Positions 25,746 through 34,228 are shown, counted from the first letter of the stretch. The stretch is 64,000 nt of DNA from Jannaschia sp. M317 (GCF_025141175.1 NZ_CP081155.1:1083001-1147000); one strand, 5' to 3'. Numbers and translations: made by a program. Notes: generated by a model from the letters alone, not told the origin.

Positions 25746-27067
25746 AGGTTGGGATCCTGCCGCTGGGGCGGCCCACCTTCGATGTCCCCTACGCCGAGCA
25801 GAAACTGGCGGCGATGCTGACGCAGCTGGATGCCTCTGGTCATGACATCGTCGGGCCGCGCAGCCTGCTGATGGGTCCGGATGAGGGGGCCCTGGCCGCC
25901 GTGGCGGGCGCGGATGTCCTGCTGATCCTGCAGGTCACCTTTACCGACGCGGCCTTTGCCACGCGCGCGGCGACCGGGTTCGACGGGGCGGTCGCGATCT
26001 GGGCCGTGCCAGAGCCGCGGGTGGGCGGGCGTCTGCGCCTCAACGCCTTTTGCGGGCTGAACCTCTTGTCCCATGCGCTGGGCCTGAACGACCGCCGGTT
26101 CACCTGGGCCTATGGCGACGAAGTGGACCTGGACGCGTTGCTGACCGGTCCCGTCGTGGCACCGCGCCACGGCGCGCCCGCCACCGCACCGGCCCGCCCG
26201 ATCCGCCGTGACCTGCACATCGCGCGGATCGGGGCCCGGCCCGACGGCTTTGACACCTGCGCCTATGACAAGGACGAGCTGAGCGCCCTGACCGGCGCAC
26301 GGGTGACCGAGCTGGAGCTGCCGCAGCTGTTCGACGCGGCCCGGGCCTTGCCCGACGCGGCGGTCGCGCCCTATGCGGAAAAGGCCGCCTCTTTGGGCGG
26401 CATGGACACGCTGGACAAGGGGGAACTGGACCGGTCCTTGCGGCTGGCCGGTGCGTTGAAGGGGCTGAAGGACCAGCACAATTTCGACGCCATGGCGATC
26501 CGCTGCTGGCCCGAAACCTTTACCGAATACGGTGGTGCGGTCTGTGGTCCCGTGTCGATACTGGGCGAGGCGCGGACGCCCTGCGCCTGCGAGGCGGACG
26601 TCTATGGCGCCGTCACCCAGGCGATCCTGCAAGACGTGGCCGAGGCCCCCGTCTTCCTGGCGGATCTGGTGGATATGGATGGCGAAACCGGGGTGGTCTG
26701 GCATTGCGGGCAGGCGCCTGTGTCGATGGCGGCCAAGGCCCCCGACGCGACGGTGCACACCAACCGCAAACAAGCGCTGTTGCTGGAATTTCCGTTGAAA
26801 CCCGGGCGTGTAACCCTGTTCCGGCTCAGCCAGGCCTATGGGCGCAAACAGGTCATCATCGCGACCGGCGACGTGCTGGACGCGCCCATGGCCTATACCG
26901 GGACCAGCGGCACCGTCCGTTTCGACCGCGGGGCCGACCGGGTCTGTGCCGACATCATGGCCAGCGGGTTGGAACATCACATGGCGCTGGCTTACGGCGA
27001 CCATGCACAGGCGCTGCGCGAGGTCGCGGCAGGGTTGAACATCGACGTGCTGGAGTTGGGCGCATGA
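25742..27067 (+). CDS. L-fucose/L-arabinose isomerase-like protein, predicted sulfoquinovose isomerase
   Basis: 441 residues, shorter than FucI (about 590). The C-terminal isomerase core has the candidate metal ligands Glu258 (CWPETFTEYG), Asp308 (FLADLVDMDGE) and His321 (VVWHCGQAP). N-terminal residues 1-160 form a Rossmann-like domain (MKVGILPLGRPTFDVPYAE). The family interconverts aldoses and ketoses using Mn. I recall that sulfoquinovose clusters lacking YihS use such an isomerase to make sulfofructose, which would supply the adjacent kinase. Other aldoses are possible. The stop overlaps the next start by 4 bases. Confidence 0.8.
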   Translation: MKVGILPLGRPTFDVPYAEQKLAAMLTQLDASGHDIVGPRSLLMGPDEGALAAVAGADVLLILQVTFTDAAFATRAATGFDGAVAIWAVPEPRVGGRLRLNAFCGLNLLSHALGLNDRRFTWAYGDEVDLDALLTGPVVAPRHGAPATAPARPIRRDLHIARIGARPDGFDTCAYDKDELSALTGARVTELELPQLFDAARALPDAAVAPYAEKAASLGGMDTLDKGELDRSLRLAGALKGLKDQHNFDAMAIRCWPETFTEYGGAVCGPVSILGEARTPCACEADVYGAVTQAILQDVAEAPVFLADLVDMDGETGVVWHCGQAPVSMAAKAPDATVHTNRKQALLLEFPLKPGRVTLFRLSQAYGRKQVIIATGDVLDAPMAYTGTSGTVRFDRGADRVCADIMASGLEHHMALAYGDHAQALREVAAGLNIDVLELGA

Positions 27068-28158
27068 TACGCTACGGATTGATTGGCGCTGGCATGATGG
27101 GCCAGGAACATATCCGCAATATCAACCTGTTGGATGGCGCGACCGTGGCCGCCGTGGCGGACCCTGATCCGGGGATGCGGGCGCTGTCGCTGGCCACGGC
27201 CCAAGGCGGGACCGGCTATGCCGACGCCGCCGAGATGATCCGTGACGCCGACTGCGACGTCTATCTGATCGCCGCGCCCAACGACCTGCATGCGGGCATG
27301 GTGCAAAGCCTGATGGCGACGGACAAGCCGATCCTGGTGGAAAAGCCGCTGGCGACCACCAGTGCCGACTGCCGTGACCTGCTGAACATGGCCAAGGGCC
27401 GGATGGCCCCGATCTGGGTGGCCATGGAATACCGATATATGCCGCCTATTCAACGGCTTCTGCAGGCGATCGACCAGGGGGCGACGGGGGCGCCACGGAT
27501 GGTCTCCATCCGGGAACACCGGTTCCCGTTTCTGCCCAAGGTCGACGACTGGAACCGGTTCAACGCCCGGACCGGCGGCACGCTTGTCGAGAAGTGCTGT
27601 CATTTCTGGGACCTGATGCGGCTGATCCTGAAATCCGACCCGGTGCGGGTCTATGCCAGCGCGGGCGTGGACGTGAACCACCGCGACGAACGCTATGCGG
27701 GTGGCATCCCCGACATCGTGGACAACGCCTATGTCGTGGTTGATTTTGCGAACGGAACCAGAGGGATGCTGGATCTGTGCATGTTTGCCGAAGGGTCCCA
27801 TTGGCAGGAATTCGTGGCCGTAACCGGACCGCGCGCGCGCTGTGATGCGCTGATCCCGGGGCCCGCGCGGTTTGCCCCCGACGGGGCCCCGCGCGAGGCG
27901 GAATTCGTGACCTCGATCCGGGCATTGAAGCAAGAGGTGCGCGAAGTCGTGCACACCCCGGCAGAACTGTTGATCGCGGGCGATCACCACGGGTCGACCT
28001 TTTATCAGCATGAGCGGTTTCTGAATCTTGTGCGGGCCGGGACGGGCGTCCCGGAGGTGTCTCTGGAGGATGGATACTGGTCGGTTCTGGTGGGCGAGGC
28101 GGCCGAGGAATCGGCGCGGTCGGGGCAGGCGATCGACCTGCGGGGGCGCGGCGCGTGA
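27064..28158 (+). CDS. Gfo/Idh/MocA family protein, candidate NAD-dependent sulfoquinovosidase
   Basis: 364 residues. The N-terminal NAD-binding motif is GLIGAGMMGQEH; the EKP motif is Glu93-Lys94-Pro95 (ILVEKPLAT); His180 in EKCCHFWDLMRLI is in the position of the family's catalytic His. The family includes sugar dehydrogenases and NAD-dependent glycosidases. I recall a glycosidase family (GH188) of this type found in sulfoquinovose clusters, which would release sulfoquinovose from its glycosides. Because the operon has no other glycosidase, this is the best guess; an ordinary sugar dehydrogenase is the alternative. Confidence 0.75.
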   Translation: MIRYGLIGAGMMGQEHIRNINLLDGATVAAVADPDPGMRALSLATAQGGTGYADAAEMIRDADCDVYLIAAPNDLHAGMVQSLMATDKPILVEKPLATTSADCRDLLNMAKGRMAPIWVAMEYRYMPPIQRLLQAIDQGATGAPRMVSIREHRFPFLPKVDDWNRFNARTGGTLVEKCCHFWDLMRLILKSDPVRVYASAGVDVNHRDERYAGGIPDIVDNAYVVVDFANGTRGMLDLCMFAEGSHWQEFVAVTGPRARCDALIPGPARFAPDGAPREAEFVTSIRALKQEVREVVHTPAELLIAGDHHGSTFYQHERFLNLVRAGTGVPEVSLEDGYWSVLVGEAAEESARSGQAIDLRGRGA

Positions 28159-28243
28159 CGGGTGATGGACGGGTGATCCACGTCGGATCCGGGTCCGACG
28201 CGATTGGCGCAGGTTACGGCGCGAAAATGGAAAGATATGTGCG
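28159..28243 (+). other. 85-bp gap inside the operon with a small hairpin
   Basis: The only sizeable gap in the plus-strand catabolic operon. It holds an inverted repeat CGTCGGA (28181-28187) with TCCGACG (28194-28200) and a 6-nt loop. No T-run follows, so it could tune expression of the three distal genes but does not look like a full terminator. Confidence 0.45.
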
Positions 28244-29146
28244 ATGATCCTGATCACGGAATTCATGGACGAGGCTTGGGTCGACTGGCTGCGTGCCCGT
28301 GCCGAGGTCACCTATGAACCGGACCTGCCGGACAGGCCCGACGATCTGGCGGCACTGGCCCCGCAGGCCAGCGCGCTGATCGTCCGCAACCGGACGCAGG
28401 TGAAGGGCGCGCTGCTGCAGGCCGGGTTCACCTGTGTCGGACGGCTGGGTGTCGGGCTCGACAACATCGACATGGACGGCTGTGCCGCGCGCGGGATCGA
28501 GGTCTATCCGGCCATCGGCGCGAACACCCTGTCGGTGGCGGAATACGTTGTCACGACGGGCGCGGTCCTGCTGCGCGGGGCCTACATGATGCGACCCGAG
28601 ATGGAGGCAGGTGACTGGCCGCGCGGACCTGCGGGGCAGGGGCGGGAAATCGCGGGCAAGGTTCTGGGCCTGTTGGGCTATGGCGAGATTGCACGCAAGA
28701 CGGGCGCTCTGGGCCGGGCGCTGGGGATGGAGGTCGTGGCCGCCGATCCCTACGCGCGTGACTTCGACGGCGCGCGCCAGGCGGAGGCGGCAGAGGTCAT
28801 GGCCGAGGCGGATCTGCTGTCGCTGCACGTGCCGTTGACCGATGAGACCCGCAACCTGATCGACGCGGACGCCCTTGCGCGGATGAAGCCGGGCGCGATC
28901 CTGGTGAATGCCGCGCGGGGCGGCGTGGTGGACGAAGGTGCGGTTTGCGATGCGCTGCGCGCAGGCCATCTGGGCGGCGCGGCGCTGGACACCTTTGCGG
29001 TGGAACCGTTGGGTGCCGACCATCCCTTTGCGGGCGTTCCGAACCTGATCCTGACGCCGCACATCGGTGGCGTCACCGCCGAGGCGAACACCCGCGTCTC
29101 CGAGATGACGGCGCGCCGGGTGGCGGCGCACCTCGGGCTGGAATAG
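28244..29146 (+). CDS. slcC: D-2-hydroxyacid dehydrogenase, predicted (S)-sulfolactate dehydrogenase
   Basis: 300 residues, PGDH-like family. The NAD motif is GLLGYGEIARKTG, with the catalytic Arg in NAARGGVVDEG and the catalytic His in LTPHIGG. The N-terminal ITEFMDEAWVDWL and ALIVRNRTQVKG and the VGRLGVGLDNIDM stretch look very like what I remember of SlcC from Chromohalobacter, which oxidises (S)-sulfolactate to sulfopyruvate. That would extend the pathway past sulfolactate. Phosphoglycerate or hydroxypyruvate as substrate is the fallback. RBS GGAAAG lies upstream of ATG 28244. Confidence 0.75.
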   Translation: MILITEFMDEAWVDWLRARAEVTYEPDLPDRPDDLAALAPQASALIVRNRTQVKGALLQAGFTCVGRLGVGLDNIDMDGCAARGIEVYPAIGANTLSVAEYVVTTGAVLLRGAYMMRPEMEAGDWPRGPAGQGREIAGKVLGLLGYGEIARKTGALGRALGMEVVAADPYARDFDGARQAEAAEVMAEADLLSLHVPLTDETRNLIDADALARMKPGAILVNAARGGVVDEGAVCDALRAGHLGGAALDTFAVEPLGADHPFAGVPNLILTPHIGGVTAEANTRVSEMTARRVAAHLGLE

Positions 29147-29154
29147 GAAGCGAT

Positions 29155-30108
29155 ATGAGACCAAGTTTTACCATCGCGGGCCACGGCCTGACGGCGACCT
29201 TCACCGATCTGGGTGCGGTGCTGCATGATTTGCGTCTGGACGGCCATGCGCCGCCGCTGGTGCTGGGTCTGGCCGATCTGGATCACTATCCGCAGCATTC
29301 CAACTACATGGGCGCGACGGCGGGGCGCTATGCCAACCGTATCGCCAATGGCCGGTTCCAGATCGACGGCACAGCCCATCAGGCCGACACCAACTTTCGC
29401 GATCGGCACCTTCTGCACGGAGGGGCCGATGGCACCGGGCGACAGGTCTGGGACATGGTGGAGCAGGGCGACGATCACATCCGCTTTGCCATCGACCTTG
29501 CGGACGGCCATATGGGTTTTCCGGGTGCGATGCGGGTCGAGGCGACCTATCGCTGCGACCCCGGCGCCTGTCTGCGGGTCGATTACACGGCCACGACGGA
29601 TGCGCCGACGCTGTGCAACTTTGCGCATCATTCCTATTGGACCCTGGACGGGCAGCCGACGGTGGCCGACCATGTGCTGAGCGTTGATGCCGACCGCTAT
29701 ACGCCGGTCAACGACGATCTGATCCCGACAGGTGTCGAGCCGGTCGAGGGCACGGCCTACGATTTTCGGGCGGGGCGGGGATTGGCGCAGCCGGGGCTGT
29801 TGGATCACAATCTGTGCCTGTCGGACGGACGCGTGCCCCTGCGCGAGGTGGGGCGGCTTTGGTCGACGGTCAGCGGCGTGGAAATGCGGATCGCCACGAC
29901 CGAGCCGGGATTGCAGGTCTACGATGGGGCCGGATTGAACACCCAGGTGCCGGGGCTGGAGGGGCGGGTCTATCGCGCCCATGCCGGCGTCGCACTGGAG
30001 CCGCAGATCTGGCCCGACGCGCCCAATCACGACGACTTCCCCGACGCGGTGCTGCGTCCGGGCGAGACCTATCATCAGACAACCACTTTTACTTTTTCGA
30101 AAGGCTGA
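29155..30108 (+). CDS. galM: Aldose 1-epimerase (mutarotase), GalM family
   Basis: 317 residues. The GalM fold is marked by NYMGATAGRYANRIANG, the catalytic His in NFAHHSYWTLDG, the HLLHGG segment and the catalytic Glu region ALEPQIWPDAPN. It equilibrates alpha and beta anomers of a sugar. In this operon it may supply the anomer needed by the isomerase after glycoside cleavage. Start ATG 29155 follows AGGAAG and lies 8 bases after the slcC-like stop. Confidence 0.88.
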   Translation: MRPSFTIAGHGLTATFTDLGAVLHDLRLDGHAPPLVLGLADLDHYPQHSNYMGATAGRYANRIANGRFQIDGTAHQADTNFRDRHLLHGGADGTGRQVWDMVEQGDDHIRFAIDLADGHMGFPGAMRVEATYRCDPGACLRVDYTATTDAPTLCNFAHHSYWTLDGQPTVADHVLSVDADRYTPVNDDLIPTGVEPVEGTAYDFRAGRGLAQPGLLDHNLCLSDGRVPLREVGRLWSTVSGVEMRIATTEPGLQVYDGAGLNTQVPGLEGRVYRAHAGVALEPQIWPDAPNHDDFPDAVLRPGETYHQTTTFTFSKG

Positions 30109-30111
30109 CCC

Positions 30112-31557
30112 ATGGCGTTCCAGGACTGGATGAAACAGGCGAACCTGATCGGCGGCGACTGGGTCGGGGCCGATAGCGGTGCCACCATCGACGTCACCAA
30201 CCCGGCGGACGGGTCGGTCATCGGCACCGTGCCCAAGGCGGGCCGGGCCGAGACCGAGCGTGCGATTGCCGCCGCCAGCGCGGCCTTCGAAGGGTTCGCC
30301 GGGATGCCCCTGATGGAGCGCTGCAACCTGTTGTGGAAACTGCACGATGCGCTGATGGACCATCAGGCCGATCTGGCCGAGCTGTTGACCATCGAGATGG
30401 GCAAACCCCTGGCCGAGGCCAAGGGCGAGATCGCCATCGGCGCGCAATACGTCCGTTGGTTCGCCGAAGAGGCGCGTCGCGCCAAGGGCGAAATCGTGCC
30501 GGCCGGTGTGAACGGGCGGCGCATCCTGGTGACCAAGCATCCGATCGGGGTCGTGGGCATGATCACGCCCTGGAACTTTCCGTCGTCCATGCTGGCGCGC
30601 AAGGTGGCCCCGGCCCTGGCCGTCGGCTGCCCCATCGTGGCGAAACCCGCGACGGCCACGCCGTTCAGCGGGCTTGCCTGGGGCGCGCTGGCCGAAGAGG
30701 TCGGCTATCCGAAGGGCGTGATGAACGTCGTCACCGGCTCTGCGCGCGACATCGCGGGCGCGATGATGGACGCCTTCGCGGTGCGCAAGATCACCTTTAC
30801 CGGCTCTACCGAGGTCGGCAAGGAATTGATCCGGCAGTCGGCGGACACGGTCAAGAAGGTCTCGATGGAGCTGGGCGGCAACGCGCCCTTCGTGGTCTTT
30901 GACGACGCCGATCTGGATGCGGCCGTCGAAGGCGCGATGGTGTCGAAGTTCCGCAACGCGGGCCAGACCTGCGTTTGCGCCAACCGGATGTATGTGCAGG
31001 CGGGCATCCACGATGCCTTTGTCGAAAAGCTGGTCGAAAAGACCCGCGCCATGAAGGTCGGCGACGGTTTGGAGGCGGGCGTCGAGCAGGGGCCGATGAT
31101 CGACATGGATGCGGTCGAGAAGGTCGAGGAGTTCGTGGCGGATGCCAAGGCCCAGGGCGGCGAGATCGTCACCGGCGGCGCGCGCCACGCCAAGGGCGGC
31201 ACCTATTTCGAACCTACCGTCGTCACCGGAGCCACTCAGGCGATGAAATTCGCCACCGAGGAAATCTTTGGCCCCCTGGCCCCGGTCTTCAAGTTCGAGA
31301 CCGAGGAAGAGGCGATCGAGATGGCCAATGCCACGGTCTTTGGTCTGGCCTGCTATGCCTATACGCGCGACCTGGGCCGCGCCTTCCGCCTGAACGAGGG
31401 GCTGCAATACGGGATGATCGGCATCAACTCGGGCCTGATCACCACGGTCGAGGCACCCTTTGGCGGGGTCAAGGAATCTGGCCTCGGCAAGGAAGGCGGC
31501 TCGCAGGGGTTGGAGGACTACCTGGAGACGAAGTACGTCTGCATCGACGGCATCTGA
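30112..31557 (+). CDS. GabD-type aldehyde dehydrogenase, predicted sulfolactaldehyde dehydrogenase
   Basis: 481 residues, the size of succinate-semialdehyde dehydrogenases. The catalytic Cys287 is in NAGQTCVCANR and the general-base Glu253 in MELGGNAP; the NAD site includes ITPWNFPSS and TGSTEVGKEL. In sulfoquinovose pathways a GabD-like enzyme oxidises 3-sulfolactaldehyde to 3-sulfolactate. The operon context favours that role here; plain succinate-semialdehyde dehydrogenase is the alternative. Last gene of the operon, followed by a paired palindrome. Confidence 0.85.
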   Translation: MAFQDWMKQANLIGGDWVGADSGATIDVTNPADGSVIGTVPKAGRAETERAIAAASAAFEGFAGMPLMERCNLLWKLHDALMDHQADLAELLTIEMGKPLAEAKGEIAIGAQYVRWFAEEARRAKGEIVPAGVNGRRILVTKHPIGVVGMITPWNFPSSMLARKVAPALAVGCPIVAKPATATPFSGLAWGALAEEVGYPKGVMNVVTGSARDIAGAMMDAFAVRKITFTGSTEVGKELIRQSADTVKKVSMELGGNAPFVVFDDADLDAAVEGAMVSKFRNAGQTCVCANRMYVQAGIHDAFVEKLVEKTRAMKVGDGLEAGVEQGPMIDMDAVEKVEEFVADAKAQGGEIVTGGARHAKGGTYFEPTVVTGATQAMKFATEEIFGPLAPVFKFETEEEAIEMANATVFGLACYAYTRDLGRAFRLNEGLQYGMIGINSGLITTVEAPFGGVKESGLGKEGGSQGLEDYLETKYVCIDGI

Positions 31558-31564
31558 CGGGGCA

Positions 31565-31608
31565 CCAGACTTTTGCAAAAGTCTGGTCAAAGTCTTCCAA
31601 GACTTTGA
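31565..31608. repeat. Paired-palindrome element, copy 1 (bidirectional terminator-like)
   Basis: Two perfect 22-nt palindromes abut with no spacer: arm CCAGACTTTTG (31565-31586) and arm TCAAAGTCTTC (31587-31608). The arms contain T-runs on one side and A-runs on the other, so transcripts in both directions form hairpins with U-rich arms. It sits between the convergent aldehyde dehydrogenase and ogt genes. Three more copies are at 40387, 50889 and 55313. Confidence 0.85.
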
Positions 31609-31613
31609 TCCGC

Positions 31614-32102
31614 CTAGATCAAGCGGGGCTGCTCGGCCTCGAAGGACGCGCCTTCCAGTTGCAGGAGGGCGCGTTTCACGTTCAGGCCGCCGCTGAATCC
31701 GCCGATGCCGCCGTCCGCGGCCACGACGCGGTGGCAGGGGATGATGATCGGAATCGGGTTGCGACCATTGGCCTGACCCACCGCCTGCGTCCCGCCGGGT
31801 TTGCCAATGGCGCGGGCGATGTCAGCGTAGGTGCAGGTTTGGCCAAGCGGGATGTCCGTCAGGGCCTGCCAGACGGTGCGCTGGAATGGCGTCCCCTCGG
31901 GGGCGAGGGGCAGGGTGAACCTGGTCAGGCGACCATCGAAATAGGCGGTGAGCTGGGCGCGCGCCTCGGGCAGGGTGGTTGGGTCGTCGCGCCCGTCAGG
32001 CAGGTCCGCGCCGGGCCAGCACAGATGCGTCAATTCACCGTCCAGACCCGCCAGGCCAAGTGGGCCCAGCGGCGTGTCCAGGGTCGTGCGCAGGCGGGTC
32101 AC
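31614..32102 (-). CDS. ogt: Methylated-DNA-protein cysteine methyltransferase
   Basis: 162 residues. Suicide repair protein that moves the methyl group from O6-methylguanine to its own Cys in the IIIPCHRVVAADG motif. The helix-turn-helix before it (GQTCTYADIARAIGKPGGTQAVGQANGRNP) and the GGFSGGLNVKRALLQLE end are family features. It has no Ada-type regulatory N-terminus. It is first in the protein-coding order only by stop position: its start overlaps the hydroxyacid dehydrogenase stop, placing it last in the proC-csaA operon. Confidence 0.93.
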   Translation of the reverse strand: MTRLRTTLDTPLGPLGLAGLDGELTHLCWPGADLPDGRDDPTTLPEARAQLTAYFDGRLTRFTLPLAPEGTPFQRTVWQALTDIPLGQTCTYADIARAIGKPGGTQAVGQANGRNPIPIIIPCHRVVAADGGIGGFSGGLNVKRALLQLEGASFEAEQPRLI

Positions 32103-33052
32103 ACCGGGTTGGGCGGGGCCCGCCCCTCGGCGATGGCGATGGCATTGGCCAGGGCCATGCGGCCCATGTCTTCGCGAACTTCCAGAGCGGCAGTGCCGAG
32201 ATGTGGCAGCAAGACGGCAGTGTCGCAGGCGCGCAGCGCCTCGGGCACCTGTGGTTCCCGTTCATAGACGTCCAGGCCCGCGCCCGCGATCTGCCGCGTT
32301 TCCAACGCCGCGATCAGGGCCGCTTCGTCCACGACATCGCCGCGCGCGATGTTCACCAGGATGGCATGGGGTTGCATCGCGCAAAGCGCGGCGGCGTCGA
32401 TGATGTGACGGGTCTCGGCGGTTGCGGCGACGGCGGTCACGACGATGTCGGCGGCGGCGCAGACCTCGGCAACGGTGGCCAGCTGCACTGCGCCGTCGAC
32501 GGGCTTGGGCGAGCGGTTCCAGAACACGACCTGCATGCCGAAACCGGCGGCGCAGCGGCGCGCGATGGCCTGGCCGATCCGGCCCATGCCGATGATGCCC
32601 ACGGTCTTGCCCGAGACGTGCATTCCCAGCATCTGCACCGGGTGCCAGCCCTGCCATGCGCCGGCACGGACCAGGCGTTCGCCCTCGCCGGCGCGGCGCG
32701 CGGCCATCAGGATCAGGGTCATGGCGATATCGGCGGTGGCATCGGTCACCGCACCCGGAGTGTTGGTCACCACCAGACCGGCGGCGCGGGCGGCGGTGAC
32801 GTCGATGTGGTTGTAGCCCACGCCGAAGTTGGCGAGGCCCCTTGCGCGGATCGGACCGTCAAAGGCCGCGGCCCCGAAGGCATCCCCCAAAGTCGGCAGG
32901 ACCACATCACAGGTGGCCAGCGCGGCACGGCATTCGTCCAGATCCATCGGCTGCGTCGTGTCGCGGCAGGTCACGTCGAAGCGATCTGCGGCTGCCTGCA
33001 TCACGCTGTCGGGCAGCGCGCGGGAGACGAGGAGGGTGCCAAGATCGCTCAA
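32099..33052 (-). CDS. D-isomer-specific 2-hydroxyacid dehydrogenase
   Basis: 317 residues. NAD(P) motif GIIGMGRIGQAIARR, substrate-region NFGVGYNHIDVTAA, catalytic Arg in NIARGDVVDE and His in LLPHLGTAA. This set fits glyoxylate/hydroxypyruvate reductase (GyaR/GhrB-like). The frame has no ATG at its start; TTG 33052 overlaps the csaA stop (TTGA) and gives the expected N-terminus, so I use it. Four-base overlaps on both sides show a compact operon with csaA and ogt. It is not close in sequence to the SlcC-like protein at 28244. Confidence 0.85.
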   Translation of the reverse strand: MSDLGTLLVSRALPDSVMQAAADRFDVTCRDTTQPMDLDECRAALATCDVVLPTLGDAFGAAAFDGPIRARGLANFGVGYNHIDVTAARAAGLVVTNTPGAVTDATADIAMTLILMAARRAGEGERLVRAGAWQGWHPVQMLGMHVSGKTVGIIGMGRIGQAIARRCAAGFGMQVVFWNRSPKPVDGAVQLATVAEVCAAADIVVTAVAATAETRHIIDAAALCAMQPHAILVNIARGDVVDEAALIAALETRQIAGAGLDVYEREPQVPEALRACDTAVLLPHLGTAALEVREDMGRMALANAIAIAEGRAPPNPV

Positions 33053-33384
33053 TGCATCCGCCCCCCTTCGGGGACCTCCCGGTCCGGGCCGATCAGGACG
33101 ATGTCGCCGTTGGCGTCGGGCAGGCCCAGCACCAGCACCTCGGACATGAAACGCCCGATCTGGCGGGGCGGAAAGTTGACGACGGCGGTCACCTGTTTGC
33201 CCACCAGAGTTTCGGGATCGTAATGCGCGGTGACCTGGGCGGAGGTCTTGCGTTCGCCGATCTCTCCTCCGAAGTCGATCCACATCTTGATCGCGGGTTT
33301 GCGCGCCTCAGGGTAGGGTTCGGCGCGGGTGACGCGGCCGACACGGACGTCCACCTTGAGGAAATCGTCGAAGTCGATGGTCAT
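33049..33384 (-). CDS. csaA: CsaA-type tRNA-binding chaperone domain protein
   Basis: 111 residues consisting of one tRNA-binding OB-fold domain. DFLKVDVRVGRVTRAEPYPEA, GERKTSAQVTAHYDPETLVGKQV and VNFPPRQIGRFMSEVLVLG are diagnostic. CsaA binds tRNA and has been linked with export chaperoning in Bacillus. Its stop overlaps the next gene's TTG start and its start overlaps the proC stop. Confidence 0.92.
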   Translation of the reverse strand: MTIDFDDFLKVDVRVGRVTRAEPYPEARKPAIKMWIDFGGEIGERKTSAQVTAHYDPETLVGKQVTAVVNFPPRQIGRFMSEVLVLGLPDANGDIVLIGPDREVPEGGRMH

Positions 33385-34175
33385 GCCCGCAGCTCCCGCG
33401 ATCTGTCGGCGGCGGCGGCGACGGTGCGTTTCATCAGGTCGGGCAGTTCGGGCATCAGAACCTCCAACCCGGCTTGGGTGGTGCCATTGGGACTGGTGAC
33501 GTTGATCCGCAACTGCGCGGGGTCTTCGCCCGTCATCGCCAGCGCGCCGGACCCGGCGACGGTGGCGCGCGCCAGTTGCAGCGCAAGATCCGGTGTCAGG
33601 CCCTGCGCCTCGCCTGCGGCGGCCAGGGTTTCGATCATGTGGAACACATAGGCCGGACCAGAGCCGGACAGCCCGGTGACCGCGTCCATTTGGTCTTCGT
33701 GGGTCAGGCGCACAACCTGTCCCACGGCGGCGAGGATCCCCTGGGCCAGGTCCAGATCGTCAGGTGTGGTGGCGCCATTGCCGATGATCGCCGTGATGCC
33801 CTGCCCCACGGCGGCGGGCGTGTTGGGCATGGCACGAACGATCCGGGAGTGTGCGCCAAAGGCCGCCTCGTAGGCCGCGATCGGGGTGCCCGCGGCAACC
33901 GTCACGAACAGCGTCCCTGGCAGCCCCTGCAATGCGGGCAGGGCGTCGCCCATCATCTGCGGCTTGACCGCGATCAACGCAAAGGCCGGGGCGGCGGGCA
34001 GGTCGGCATTGATCCGCACCCCGGTGCCCTGCACCCAGTCGGAGGGATGGGGGTCCAGCACCGTCACCGCGCCGGGATCCAGCCCCCGGTCCAGCCAGCC
34101 CGCCAACATGGCGGACCCCATCTTGCCGCACCCAAGCAGGACCACGCCCCGCGCATTGATGTCTGAAAAGTCCAT
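33381..34175 (-). CDS. proC: Pyrroline-5-carboxylate reductase
   Basis: 264 residues. Last step of proline synthesis, reducing pyrroline-5-carboxylate with NAD(P)H. NAD motif VVLLGCGKMGSAMLAGWL, then VRAMPNTPAAVGQGITAI and the C-terminal SGSGPAYVFHMIE, SPNGTTQAGLEVL, which close the active site. ATG 34175 follows GGAGGA; a longer frame upstream runs into the adjacent gene. First gene of the proC-csaA-hydroxyacid dehydrogenase-ogt operon. Confidence 0.94.
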   Translation of the reverse strand: MDFSDINARGVVLLGCGKMGSAMLAGWLDRGLDPGAVTVLDPHPSDWVQGTGVRINADLPAAPAFALIAVKPQMMGDALPALQGLPGTLFVTVAAGTPIAAYEAAFGAHSRIVRAMPNTPAAVGQGITAIIGNGATTPDDLDLAQGILAAVGQVVRLTHEDQMDAVTGLSGSGPAYVFHMIETLAAAGEAQGLTPDLALQLARATVAGSGALAMTGEDPAQLRINVTSPNGTTQAGLEVLMPELPDLMKRTVAAAADRSRELRA

Positions 34176-34228
34176 GCGTCCTCCGGTTTCGCCGCGCAGT
34201 CTAGGCGTGGCGGCGAAGGGGGGAAAGG

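Noticed and set aside
28750..31590. A 946-codon open frame on the minus strand opposite galM and the aldehyde dehydrogenase gene
   Set aside because: It spans three recognised genes antisense; such long shadows arise from high third-position GC.
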